From Saururus chinensis (Eukaryota; Streptophyta; Magnoliopsida; Piperales; Saururaceae): 64,000 bases of DNA. Below the pieces are notes generated by a model. It made no database searches, was not told where the DNA came from, and saw only the letters and a list, made by a program, of their open reading frames with translations. Made by a program: the position numbers and the translations under genes. Numbering within the stretch: position 1 is the stretch's first letter; each line of letters starts with the position of its first letter. Positions 22,620-34,399 of this stretch are shown here, piece by piece. Location of the stretch: positions 1,792,501 through 1,856,500 of the forward strand of contig CP141146.1 in NCBI GenBank assembly GCA_035235625.1. The letters run 5' to 3'.

Positions 22620-24828
22620 ACAAGGGATCCAATGGAGTACTGTATAGGAATTGGTTTAGGTACAAGGATTTGGAGGATGTAAGTCCTACTTCATGGGTCT
22701 GCACCAGCAAAGGAATATGTTAGGTTGGTCTCCATGAATGTATATTGTTATTCCTGTAAGTGTTGTTTCCACAGCACCAATACACTGTTGAGCAAGCTTT
22801 TCTTTTTTTATCATACATTCATGCCAAGGAATTAAACACGTCCAGTCAATTCACTCACTTTCACAGGGATTAATAAGCCATGACCCAGTTATTGAACGAT
22901 ATCTGCTGGAAGCAATGCCCTGTATTTGGAGTAGTTTAGTTGATTAACCACATTGAGTTGGACTCGTAAATGCGTGCACATCTGCACCATTCACGTGAAG
23001 CAAAGGAACTGTATTGGTCAGCCACCGAGGATAGCAAACGGCACTTGAAATGGATTTTTGGCCCCGGACACCGATATCGCTCTAATGAGGAATTTATACC
23101 TTGCATACCAAATGTTATTAAATATACATACTTACCCACTAAAGACGCAGTTAAGATATTTGGTAATAACCAAGACGTGAAGTACAAGTTGTAATCTAAG
23201 GAAAAATAATGGTTAATCAATCAACCTGTTTCTTTTCAACCACTACTTTTACTGTAACGGGCCAAATCCAAATCTCTACTTAGTAGTCCATAATAGAACA
23301 AATTTCGGCAATGGAAGCGTAAGTAGCGTAAGTCATAGCTCAAATACTTGTGAGTATAAATGGCTCGAGCTAGAGAATATATACTTGCGAGTATAAATGG
23401 CTGAAGGATGTAGCTGGCTAAACCAAATCCGATGCGCAATGCCAACCCAGCTAGACAGCACGATAGAATGATTTAGCTTAGTTACAATTTACAAGGCTAG
23501 CTATTGCTTTTTACCCCAGAACTAAGCGAACTGAGTCTTTTATAGGAAACTGGAAAGTTCTTTATGTTTCTTACCTGAAAATAAGGAGACCCAGAGCTCT
23601 TTTTTTTTTTTTTGGAAAAATAAAAACCTCTTCATAGGTCTACTACAGTACCACTAGCGTAGTAGAGACCAATATTAGGGTCCATAATGATTTGCTTGAC
23701 GAAAACTTTCAAACTTCAAACTTCATGTAGAAAAATAGAAGTAATGTTCTTTTTGAAAAAAATGTATTAAATAGATTTGAATAACATTATGTTGGATTAT
23801 GGTATGAGCTTGAGCCCGGTTTGGTCCAACGGTGTCACGGTCCGGGTAAGTCAGTACGGGCCACGGGGTCCAAGAGTGGTGAGGGCGGTCGCGCCAACCC
23901 CACATGTGCCTTCGTTACACATAATTCGAGTGAGACCTACATATGTCATATATGTACATTAGACATATATTTAGGCGTGTATTTACACATTGTGGAACCC
24001 ATATGTACAAATTAAGTATTGAGGGTGTGACCCACATGATTAGCGAGGGGTCGACCCTGTCATGGACTTGGCCGTGTACAGGGGGTCCAGGCCTCCGCGG
24101 GCTCTGTGGGAACGGAGCCCGCTCCCGTTGTGTTAGACCCTCTAGGGAAATCGAAAGGAATTGAAGTAGGTTTGCCCATTGAATTCAGCCCACTCAAAAG
24201 CCCATTAAGAGATAGTCGATTCAAGAACCGCCTAAATAAGGAAGGAATGGGGTAATTAAGGGAGAGAATTAAAAGAGAATTAAGAGAATTTGATTTCAAT
24301 ACCATATATGTGAGGGTCGCCCCACCTCTCTAATTGGGATTTTGGATCTTGGTGTTTGATCATCCTCTTCCCAATTGGGATGCCCCCTCTCTTTCTCTCC
24401 CTTCATCTTCCATTGGTGTGGCTTGCTCCTCCTTTTAGAGAAGCTGCTGGCCGCCCTCCTTCTCCCTCCTCCAAGGTGTATTTGGTGGGCTATTAGGGAG
24501 ATTTATCCTCTCTCTAAAAGTGGGACGTGGTGGTTGGTTCAAAGGGGTCATCTTGCTGTGTTATTTCCTTCATTCAAGCAAGGTGAAGAGGAATCTACAC
24601 ATAAGGTACTTTTAACATCTATTTGTTTAGATCTATCTTATGGCGTACTAGATTTATATGAAGAGGGCGTGCTAGGGCTGATTTGGCCCAGGTCAATTTG
24701 TATCTTTCCATTATTTTATAGTCTATTGCTTGATTTGATTATATACATGGTGATATTCTAATTGTTATTAGTTTATTGCATGTATTGTATAGATCTATTG
24801 TAAAGTTTTAAATTTGATTAGTGCCCTC
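22620..24828. other. Intergenic segment, no gene seen
   Basis: This stretch includes the upstream region of the glycine-rich protein gene. The block 23830-24170 (starting tgtcacggtccggg and GC-richer) looks like degraded LTR or transposon sequence, but no second end was found. The remainder is AT-rich without supported genes. It ends at the ccctc target site of the LTR at 24829. Confidence 0.4.
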
Positions 24829-27800
24829 TGTAATATCCCTAATTTTCCCGGGTTTCAAAATTTAAATACGTGGAAATTATGGTGTTTGACCTATTGACAT
24901 TCTTATTAGAATAACTTTCTCCCTAGATATAATTTGGGGCTAAAACTAATTCTATTGGAAAGTAGACGGAAAGAGCTTCGAAATGCCACCAAGAACGCGC
25001 GAATTGGAGTCCGGATGAGGGAGAAACGACCGTCTGAAGTTGAATATATCGTGCAGGGCCCGTTTACCCGAATTAAACGTGCAACTGGGCCGTTTAAGTC
25101 GTTTTGAGGGCCCGATTATTTAGCATTCCGAAATTGGGTTTTTGGGACTCAATTTCTCTTGGGATTAGGGCTCATGCCTATAAATAGAATTAATTAGGGC
25201 TTTTATAGGGGTCTTTTTGCCCGATTGGGGGAGCTTTTTGGCCAGCGAAGGAAAGCAAATTTTCCGGCGAAACTCCGGCGAGGCGTTGGCAGTAGTGGAT
25301 CGACAACAACTCGACCTTAGAGGTAAGATTTCGAATTGAGACGGACAAAGACGTCGTTAATTAATTTTAATAAAAGTTATAGTAATTTATGCAAATTTCT
25401 GCAAAAACTGTTCACGTGAATAGTGAACAGTATTTTCAATGGCCGGAATCATCCTAGAAAGGGGGCCGCTGGCCCTCGCCGTGGCGACCGTGGCTCTGGC
25501 CACGAAAGCCCCGACTCCGGCGGCCTTGGCGGCGGCAATGAAACTGCCGCTGCAAGCCGTTTGGTCGTCGCGCGAGAAAAAAAAAAAAAAGAAAAGACAG
25601 CTCGACGCTGCCGCTGGCCGCACTGGCCGAGGCCGTGCCGGCCGTGGCCGCACCGGTCCCGGCCGTGCCGGCCCAGGCCATGACGGCCCCGGACGCACCG
25701 GCCTGGGCCGCGCTGGCTCCGGCCGCGGCGGCATCGCCGCAAGTTTAAAAAAAAAAAAAAAAGACGAAAAAGGGGCCAGCTTTTTGGCCGCCGGACACGG
25801 ACGACGGCGGGACCGATCTTGTCGGTTCCGCCGTGCTCCGGCGATCCGGGGTCTGTGTGCCGCCCAAACCTCCGCCGCGGGGGTGGCGGCGCCGCCAGAG
25901 GCCGAAACGCCTCTGGCCGGACGCGGGGAAGACGACCCGCGCTGCGGGTCGTCGACCCAAACCGACCCGGTCCGGGTCGAGTTTTTTTTAAAAAAAAAAA
26001 GAAAAGAAGAGAGAAGGGAGTGAACCGGGTCCGGTTCAAGGGGCTAAAAGTGTCAAATAAATTCTATAAAAATATTCATATATCTGGAGAGGTTTGGGAT
26101 TATTCTGACCGAGTTTCAGCTTGGGGAAAAATCCCAGAGATTGTGAAATGACCTTTTTACCCCTGGTAGTTAAGTTATCGTGTGAAATCACTTACCTGTT
26201 TTAGAGGCTCCGGTTCAAAGGCCTATGAGTTGATCTAAAAAGTAGAAAAATTCTCAGTGATAGTTTAATATGTAAACTAATTATGGGCTAAACCACTTAT
26301 TGAGAAAAAATCCCAGTGAGTGGATAATTGACCTTTTTGTCCTTAGGGTTTATAGTAAACCATTAAGCAAACCTGGGTCGGTTCAAGGGGTTCATGACCC
26401 CGTTACATGTCAAGAAAATTACACAGAGTCCATGAAGGCCAGTAGTACCCTTGAGTTGAATTTTAGACCCATTGGATATCATTAAGGCCTTAAACCAAAT
26501 GACAGAACTACCCCTATGCAACCGGCCCGTATTCGCATGGATGCTATTAATGTGCCAATGTAATATTGAAACATTTTGAGAGGTTAAAGACATACCCGAG
26601 TGCAGAGAGGACTGTATCCAATGTTGGATAATTATTCTAATGCCCTTAGGCGCATTTCGACCAATTTAATAAAGATTTATTAAGATAACCCAAGGAGGGT
26701 TAGGGCACGAGAGCTCGAATGATTCTTATATCATTAATGAATTCTATTATTGATATTATGATATGCTTGGACATGTGTAGTTCTGATTGTTTATGTTGTT
26801 CTTTGTTTCGATTTTTGATATTGATGTTGTGATAGTAATTTATCACTAGTTGAAAATTATTGAAAGAATAATTATTTGGGGTTTGATAGCTTTGGATTGG
26901 GTAAGAACACCTAATCAAGATAAAGACTAAAATACCTCAGAGGGGTCTGGGACTAGTTCATACAGTGAACAAAGCCTTTGACCTGGCGATTTGCCTTGGT
27001 TGATGAACCGATGACATGTTTTGAGTTGTAAACCTTAGTCTAGAAGGGACTAATAGGGTTTGGGATAGTCATTCGGAATCCTGGCTTATAGATGAGCAAG
27101 ATAGGGTTCAGAATGCTTTCCTGAGTTCTAGCTCTATTGAGGAGCCGCTGATTTGACCGTGAAGTTACACCTCCCCATTGGAGGGAGTTCTTTGTGAGCC
27201 GGGCTCACCGCAGATCTATTGAGGATCTTTTAGTGTACACGCAGTTAGGGTCGCTGACATCCTGCTTGGTTGGCGTCTCTGACCACTTCTGTTCAGGTGC
27301 AGTTGTGGGCCATGCCCTTCCACTCCGGTCAGGTCCTTATGGGCTAGGTTGGGAGATGACACTTCCTGGTGGATTCCAGGGTGTTTCTTATCATTTGTCA
27401 CTTAGGTTGACATCTGATGTGTCTGTCTGTCTTTGGGATTAGACGGGAATATTAATTATCGAACAATGGTTCGAGAAATAATTAATAATATTGATTGATA
27501 TTGCTTGTTTAATTAGAACAAGTGGAACGATTAAAGGACTTGCATAAAATGTAGGTTGCTTGAAAATACTTAAGCATTGCATGGGTGATGCTATGCTTCT
27601 TAGTATAGTATAGTTTTTAGGCAGAACTACGTTTGGATCCGATCTTGTTGGAAACATTAGAGATGTTGTCTGATGAGTACGTAGGCAACTAACATCGGGT
27701 GATGTTGGCCCGATCCGAAAAATACTAATAAAACATTTTGTCCATTGGAAGCTCTTCTCCTGAAGGCAGAGATGCTCCATTGTGGTTGTGGTTGTTTTGT

Positions 27801-28146
27801 TTGCTATGTTGCAGATTCTCCAAGCGACGACAAGTCAGACCAAGGCAGGCAAGCTCAAGAGGTTTCCGCATCTTTGAAACTCCGATACGTAAGTGTACCT
27901 TAAACGTGAGAGTCAACTTGTTATTTATTTTCAGACGGGTGACAGACTTGTACTTAGATGGATGAGCTGGTCTTTATGAATTTTCAGATGTTAAATAATA
28001 TCATATGATTTGATATTCGTATTTGTGAACCCCAGTTATCATGACCTGGATATTTAATCGAAGGATTTGTTTTGTATTTAAAGAAAAAAAAATTTACCTA
28101 CCGTTCGTGCTATTTAAAAATGCTTTGAAAAATCCGGGTCGTGACA
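24829..28146 (+). mobile_element. Solo LTR, family 2, copy C
   Basis: The 3318-bp block starts tgtaatatcc and ends ccgggtcgtgaca. A perfect 5-bp duplication, ccctc, flanks it (24824-24828 and 28147-28151). A TATA box (tataaata, 25179-25186) lies about 350 bp from the start, at the expected U3/R position. There is no internal retrotransposon sequence, so it is a solo LTR. The interior contains a GC-rich block with A-tracts, annotated separately. A diverged, partly deleted relative is at 51746-54318. Confidence 0.87.
25440..26010. repeat. GC-rich low-complexity block with A-tracts inside LTR C
   Basis: Ggcc- and gccg-rich simple sequence is interrupted by three homopolymer-like A-tracts (about 25577-25592, 25747-25763 and 25988-26003). 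Base composition contrasts sharply with the AT-rich remainder of the LTR. Frames are open on both strands here only because stop codons are rare. The last part (from about 25790) has a counterpart in LTR copy D; most of the rest is missing there. Confidence 0.6.
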
Positions 28147-28558
28147 CCCTCCTTCCCCCTACCCCAAAGTTTTCGCTGGCCGACCACTCTACACACTGCT
28201 GTCATTTCTCTTTATCTCCATTGTCTCGTGATCACTATGTGGTGTTTGCCACCTTCCAACTGTTAAGGCATTTGTTTATATAGTCATACTTATTGTAATA
28301 CGTTAGAATGGCATGCCTTCGATTGGCTCGTTGGTTGGAGTCCAGAGGTTTGAATCACAATGAAGAACAACTGTACAGGGGGGGTGTGTAAGAGGGTTGA
28401 GTTTTCCATGATTCTCTCTTATAATAAGCTTAGCGTAAATATGAGCCCTTGAAATATATTTGGGATCAATGGAGCGCACACTGGTATACTTTAACGTGTA
28501 CATCTTATCAATCTCATGGATGAAGAGTTCCTATGCGTTCCTTATGCAAAGGCTTATT

Positions 28559-28870
28559 GTTAGAGGGGAGTGTTAAAATAGTTATAGTTAAATATGTTTT
28601 TTTTGTTTGGCTTTGTGATGCAGCAGACACATATATCTAAGAAAAATTCTAAGCCCACTAGAAGGGTAGTATTTTCTTTGTTGATAATAAGCCTAGCATA
28701 AGCATAAGCATGTATGGTTAGAGGGGAGCATTAAAATGGTTATAGTTAATGATGTTTTTTTTGTTTGGCTCCGTGATGTAGTAGGCATATATCTAAGAAA
28801 AATTCTAAGCCCACTAGAAGGGTAGTATGTTTTTTTGTTGATAATGAGCCTAGCATAAACATAAGCATGA
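28559..28870. repeat. 158-bp tandem duplication
   Basis: Unit 1 (28559-28716) and unit 2 (28717 to about 28870) both begin gttagaggggag and contain tgttttttttgtttggct, then cactagaagggtagtat, and end in agcataa(g/a)cataagcatg. They differ by scattered substitutions and small indels. A weaker third trace (actagaagggaagcattttt) occurs near 29008. No gene is associated. Confidence 0.85.
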
Positions 28871-31800
28871 GAGTGAGGAGTCCTTGATATTGAAGATCGA
28901 AGGTGTATACATTAACTTATGCTAACATGGGCTGTCAATCTCATATATAACAGGCTCCCATGCACAACTTACTATAGGCTAATTATCAATGGGAGCATAA
29001 AAATTTCCACTAGAAGGGAAGCATTTTTTTATGAGAGCATAGCGTAAGCCGCGCATGGGAGCTCATAATATTTAAGATTAATAACACACGTGTTAGTGCA
29101 CGTTAATATAAGTAAACATTAATGCTAACTTGTGTGCATCGGTGATCCCATAAATGAATGGTTCTCATGTGCAGATTATGCTAAGTTCATTATAAGTAGA
29201 AAACATAAAAAAACACTTCCCAATAAAAGAATGATAGGTGGAAATTGGACAAACGGATAAACTATTTGGATAGTTGGGCAAATCGGTCAAATGCACAATT
29301 GGACACTTAGACATAATTGGACAATTAGTCAAACAGACAATCGGGCAATCAGATGCGTGGACAATCGAATAACCGGGATCAATCAAACAGTCAGAAGACA
29401 ATTGAATACTCGGACACGTCGGACTCTATAACACTAAACGATTATCCGATTACCACCCCCTAACTCAAACTTAGCCACAGGATACACCGCCAGCTACGTT
29501 TTTTGACCGTGTTTTAAAAAAGTCGAGGGTACATTCAATGTTGTAAGCATTGTTCTACAGTATATATGTAATCATTACAGTTCTAAAGAACAATAGCATA
29601 AATGCGATATATTACCGCACATATGTATGAATCTAATCTTATATGGGCAGCTGTGCGGGGGAGAAAATTTTCGCTAGAAATAAAAATTTGATACATGGCT
29701 AACAGTAGAAATTAGAACTTGATACAGATTAACAATTGTTTGTGTCTAAGGTTTCTTTATACTATAGGCTTTACACCACTTATGAATGAATAAAAAATAA
29801 TAATTTCATGTCATTGAGTAGGACCTACTTTTTTTTATCTAATTAAAAGTGATATAAAATTTTTAGTGTAAAAAATAAGGTATAAAAATATCATTCTCCT
29901 TTCTATAATTGTGTGGCAATGGATGTTGCACGTACCGGACCTGCCACAGCCCAAATAGAAAAATCGTTCCCTTAGTATCCAACTTTATGTCAATTTTTTT
30001 TTATAAGACCTTTATGTCAAGTAGGAAATTAGGGTGATATACAATATTAATTTCTCTAAATAAAAAAAGGGTGATACATTATATAACAGAAGTTTGAGAT
30101 ATTAAATTAATTCACTCGGCTACAAAATTGAAGACTGTTCAAGCGCTTTTCAAAAGCACTGGAGGTTGACAAGGATGGAGCAGAAGAGGTCATCCGACCA
30201 GGTAGGTCAATTATTAAGTTAGTGGTGTTGAATCAAAAACATGTCTTGTTACGAAACAGGCTATAACATGTTGTGTGCATGCACTCTTCTCCTCCTCAAA
30301 GCTTCATCTGACTTATTGATGATGAAAGCGTCGTTTCCACAATGACCACAGCTTTATGATTCAATGACTCATTCGTGGCCATGAGTGAATGAACTGCAAA
30401 CTCTTATTAACTGAAATATCACTTGACCATTCTCTCTCTCTTTCTCTCTTGGGAAGTACAAGCTGTATTTTTTTTTAAAGAGAAGCTGGAAGCCATGGTG
30501 TCTCTTTTGTGGAGCCATAGATGAGTACTCTTAATCTTGATTGGTCATCTTCGGACTAATTAATCTACCGTTATTCTCATGGAATCTACAATTTTTTTTT
30601 GTTTTTTCTAGATAAAATTTTTGTGTTTTGCCGAGTACATTCCTCGAAGAGATAGCAGACAAGTGGGTTATGTAGATCATTGTTATACTAAAGATCATCG
30701 TATCTAAGTTGTGTACACACCACACTAGACGCCACATGCCCGTACCGAGTGGCGGACCTACATTTGGAGAATGGGGCCTTGCATTTATATTTTTAGTTGA
30801 AATTTATAATAATTTCAAAGTTAGTCAAAGGTAGCTTTACTCACTGGCCCTCCACCTTAAATGACTCATTCTTTAGCCCCCAACATAAAGTCCTAATTTC
30901 GCCCTTACTTCTATTCGGCATTAATGTGCACGCTTTGATCCTAAGGGTGTCACTTATCCTCAAGATCTACGGCTTGTGTAAAATGAAAATAACTCATATA
31001 AAGTACTTTGGGAGTACTCAATAATTTTTGGGCGGGAACCAACAACTGCATCACATGCTACATTGGCGTATACCAAGTCAGGTTTTCGGCGATTAACCTA
31101 TTTTTTATTTTTAATATAGCGCCAGACAAAATTGTATATTTGAGACTGTTTGGTTCTGTGGCCAGTTGAGCCCAATTCCAAAAAAAAATTGGTCTCTCCG
31201 TTACAGCCAAGCAGCGACAAAAGCTGCTGCACGTGGGGGGCCAAGTAGCCCAAACTTGGTACATAGGGTCATATCAAGGTACATACATGTGTTATATGGC
31301 ACATTACTACGAAAAATTATATTAAAAAAAAGTTAGATATAGGGATTCCTAGTCCCAAATGTGGTTTGGACTAACTGAAACCCTGGCAATTAAAAATAAA
31401 AAATGTAATCCCTGCAACATCACAAGGAAAAATAATATTAGCGAAAAAAAAAAAGAATGAAAAGCCAAAAACAAAAAGGAAGAGTAGCTTAAAGCCCCAC
31501 GCAACTGACAGCGTAGAATGGCATGAATCAGACGGAGACACCCCACCCGTTAGCAATCACCATCGCTTTCAAAGCCAAAACCCCACTTAATCATGTCCTT
31601 GATGATCAGCTATGGCTACAACCTCAAGTACCGAGAAGGCAGATCCAACCTCAACTACTGAGAAGGAAGGAAGCAATATAGCCGGATGTTGGTTTTTTTC
31701 ATTATACTTGCCATATAACAGATGAACAAATGATCTGTTCATCGGCGGCGAACACAGCACAAGGCAAAAGACAAGAGAGACCGAAGCAGCAGAAAGTTTT

Positions 31801-31900
31801 TGAGAGGAATAGTGGGGTGGGAGAGGACCGAAGTACGCGCCTGGATTCAGTGATACAATAATACAAGCCGCTTTATTCCATAAGCTAGCTGCAAACCAAG
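28871..31900. other. Intergenic segment, no gene seen
   Basis: AT-rich DNA without a convincing coding region. Two local features are a field of short gacaat-type repeats at about 29240-29420, and a ggcggacctacatttgga-type fragment at 30752 of the sort often seen in degraded plant transposons. Short frames here have no recognisable motifs. Confidence 0.4.
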
Positions 31901-31916
31901 CAGAAAGGGACAACGT

Positions 31917-31944
31917 CACGTGTACGGAGGACATGGAGCACGTG
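31917..31944. promoter_or_regulatory. Paired G-box (CACGTG) cluster
   Basis: Two perfect CACGTG palindromes (31917-31922 and 31939-31944) are 16 bases apart. The first is embedded in acgtcacgtgtac, so overlapping ACGT cores are present. In plants such ACGT pairs bind bZIP and bHLH factors and can act as abscisic-acid response elements. They lie 29 bases upstream of the ATG of a transit-peptide-like short frame at 31973. Whether this is an active promoter is inference. Confidence 0.4.
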
Positions 31945-31972
31945 AAAAGTCAATAGTTTAAAGGGTAAAGTC

Positions 31973-32047
31973 ATGGCTCCCATGGCGATGGCTTCCCCTC
32001 TCTTCTCCGCCAACAGTCACCGTCCCACCGCCCTTTGCGTGGAGTAG
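31973..32047 (+). other. Short ORF resembling a plastid transit-peptide start
   Basis: The frame encodes 24 residues, MAPMAMASPLFSANSHRPTA then LCVE and a stop. A Met-Ala start rich in Ser, Ala and Pro with Arg/His and no acidic residue until the end resembles the beginning of a chloroplast transit peptide. It follows a G-box pair. No convincing continuation was found. A good acceptor-like site (cccccttcag, to 32102) lies 55 bases downstream, but no matching donor and frame could be assembled. It may be a broken first exon, or chance. Confidence 0.25.
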
Positions 32048-32129
32048 TAGCTGTAGGGCCGCATCTCATCAAGTAAAGTCATCTAGCTCCTTCCCCCTTC
32101 AGGTATTCTACATCTACCTGAAGCAATAA

Positions 32130-32381
32130 GTAGGGTGGTTAAGAAGAGGGGCCTCCCCTCCTCTTTCCCCAAAAGGATGGATTATCCGAAATCGTGATGT
32201 CAAGTATGGTGGAGGAAAGCCACTCCAGAAGCAGGGGATAAGGATTCGGCAATCAAACCAGTTGTTTCGTGGGCCCGATATTCTGGAAGGGAATGTCCAA
32301 AGGATTGGTACAGAACGACGATTTCAGCGCCTGAAATCATACCCTACTCATTCATTACTGAGTCTAGCTATTAGATTCTAG
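32130..32381 (+). other. Open frame without ATG, unidentified
   Basis: This frame stays open for 83 codons after a stop at 32127 and reads GWIIRNRDVKYGGGKPLQKQ, then GIRIRQSNQLFRGPDILEGN, then VQRIGTERRFQRLK and on to a stop at 32379. Its composition is basic and looks protein-like, but it has no start codon and I do not recognise it. It could be an exon or pseudo-exon of a lost gene, or organelle-derived DNA. Confidence 0.25.
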
Positions 32382-33400
32382 TCCGATTGCAGTACCTTCT
32401 GATGGGATAGGAGAATATGAAGGTGTTTTTTTTGCACTAGAATATGAAGATATTTGACAGACACACATGCCCCTTAGTTCCTGTTACACAACATGAGGAT
32501 CTGAAAAAGAAGTCATCTTTCTGATCTTTTCATGCTTATCAATTCCCTCATAATAGAAGCAGAAAGTCCCAACCCCTAAAGCAAAGCTTTTATTCAGACA
32601 GCTAATAAGTGGGACAGGGACTCTTACCCACTTCACGGAGCCAAACGACTTGTTATTTTTCTTCCCCGTCTTCTTTTTTTAACAACTTCAATCATTCTGT
32701 TAACCCAGTTCATATTTTGATTTGTTTTGCTCTGCGCCACTTTTATCAGCTCAATCAGATTTTGAAGCAACCCAACAAAAGGTAAAAATCAGAACTTCAC
32801 AACACAATGCCACTTTATAGAGTTATTATTCCGTATGATTAGATTAAAGCCATCATAATCACAGATTATTTGACCAGTGACGCCACTGTAGATAAAGCGA
32901 GCATCTATCTGATGCTGGAATGATGATCCAAAGAATCAGAATTGGGAGGTTCTAATCATATAAAAGTCCAACAACATCAAAGTCCATTTACCAATAATTA
33001 AATTATAAGCCACACTTAATGCATGATTTTCCTCTTGCTAACCAAATCATTAGCATTCCAATAACATCCATCACTACTCCTGTAAGAATGAAAAAGAAAA
33101 CCCAACAAAGGTTAGATTTTCATTGATTAATTCAATAGATTATTACATTTAAATGACAATTCATAAAATGCTTATGGAACAAGGGAAGATGCAACAAAGC
33201 CGGAGTTCATATATTAGTATTTAGTCATTTAATGTGAGGAAATGTACAAATCTGATAATCGTGATTATCGGATTACCAAACAAATACAATCAAATCAGCA
33301 AGAACAAAAAACATGCCCATCCAATCCGAAAGATCAACATACTCAAAACACTTGCTTGCGACTACAAACACCTCTCTTCCTTTGAGCTACTATACTCTAC
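32382..33400. other. Intergenic segment, no gene seen
   Basis: AT-rich sequence without supported coding regions. Its right end would contain the 3' untranslated region of the minus-strand gene that stops at 33440; I could not identify a clear polyadenylation signal. Confidence 0.4.
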
Positions 33401-33439
33401 TCACCAATCTCAGCAGGTTTGGAGTCGGATAGGTCGTTC

Positions 33440-34144
33440 TCAGCCCCTGCAAAGGGGCGACCGCTGCTGCACGAGCTTCTCCGCCTTCGTCAGCCGGAAG
33501 GCCTTTATCGGGCTCGGGAAGTGCCATCCCCACCCCTTCATTCCCCCGGAGGAGACCTCCGCGGCAGCGTCCGGACGACACGAGACGCCCACCGACCTCG
33601 ACCTGGAAAGCCTCTCCACCTTGCTCTTCGATTCCTCCCGCTCGCTTCTCCTCTTCGCCTTCTCCGAAGACCTCCAAAAGAGCCAGAAATAGGAGGAAGA
33701 GGAAGACGAAGACGACGATGAGGTAGACAGCCTGGGCTTGGCCTCCTCGAGAGGAGGACGGCGGGGCCGCTCGGCAACGGGGGGCTTGGAGCGAAGGAAG
33801 GTCAAGGCGGTGGATCGAGAGCGGCGGAAGGAGGGCTCGCTACTGAGGAGGAGAGACATTGGGGCGACAGATCCGACGCCAAGTTCCGCGGTAGAGAGCG
33901 ACGACGAGGTGGAAGATGAAGCCACGTCGGCGGCAGCAGCAGCTGCGGCGGCGGCCGGGGGGCAGAAGAAATCGGAGGAGGGAGGGTACTCGCAGGTGCA
34001 AGGGCGGACGCGGGCGCAGACGGTGCAGAGGAGGGAGAGGCGATCGCGGAGGCAGGAGGCGCAGACCCCATGCCGCGGCTGCGACGGGTGCTTCCTGCAC
34101 CGCCCAAAGTCCGCCTCCTCCACGTAACAATCATAATAATCCAT
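33440..34144 (-). CDS. DUF740/OCTOPUS-like Cys/His N-terminal protein
   Basis: A single-exon frame of 234 residues. The first real ATG is at 34144 (MDYYDCYVEEADFGRC); the frame extends two codons upstream but only with TTG and GTG. Residues 16-31 show C-x2-H-P...G-V-C-x2-C-L followed by RDRLSLL, the signature at the start of plant DUF740/UPF0503 proteins such as the phloem polarity factor OCTOPUS. Four more cysteines (40, 43, 49, 51) extend a possible zinc-binding cluster. A poly-Ala run lies near residues 62-70 and poly-Ser near 140-150. The Ser-rich stretch is followed by YFWLFWRSSEKAKRRSE and a basic C-terminus. The protein is much shorter than OCTOPUS (over 600 residues), so it belongs to a short subgroup. 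Function is unknown; membrane-proximal signalling is only a guess. Codon GC content is high compared with the flanking DNA. Confidence 0.78.
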   Translation of the reverse strand: MDYYDCYVEEADFGRCRKHPSQPRHGVCASCLRDRLSLLCTVCARVRPCTCEYPPSSDFFCPPAAAAAAAAADVASSSTSSSLSTAELGVGSVAPMSLLLSSEPSFRRSRSTALTFLRSKPPVAERPRRPPLEEAKPRLSTSSSSSSSSSSYFWLFWRSSEKAKRRSEREESKSKVERLSRSRSVGVSCRPDAAAEVSSGGMKGWGWHFPSPIKAFRLTKAEKLVQQRSPLCRG

Positions 34145-34399
34145 CACCAACTCTCACGCCCGTACACTCTTTCCTCTTTCAATACTACTCCCACTTCTTC
34201 TTCCTCCTCCCGTACCCGGGGCTTGCTATGGACGGTGGCCTTTTCCGCTGAGTTCCTGGCCTCTTGCCGGACTGGTACGGGCAGGAAATGGGTGGCGATT
34301 TGGGGGCAGGGGAGCCGTAGGGGGAATGCGAAGGGGTTTTTAACCGGAGAGAACGGGGTTGGTGGGGTTAATATTTAACCGTGGTTAAGTAGGTGAGAA

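Noticed and set aside
25387..26151. Several 70-196 codon frames on both strands
   Set aside because: They are in the GC-rich low-complexity block of LTR C; homopolymer Arg, Pro, Phe and Lys runs come from ggcc repeats and A-tracts.
31587..31934. 115-codon minus-strand ORF starting at an ATG
   Set aside because: No recognisable domain; its N-terminus overlaps the G-box pair, so chance is the simpler explanation.
33234..34378. Plus-strand frames of 100-150 codons
   Set aside because: Antisense to the DUF740-like gene, which has a recognisable Cys/His motif; the opposite frames are low-complexity Arg/Gly shadows.
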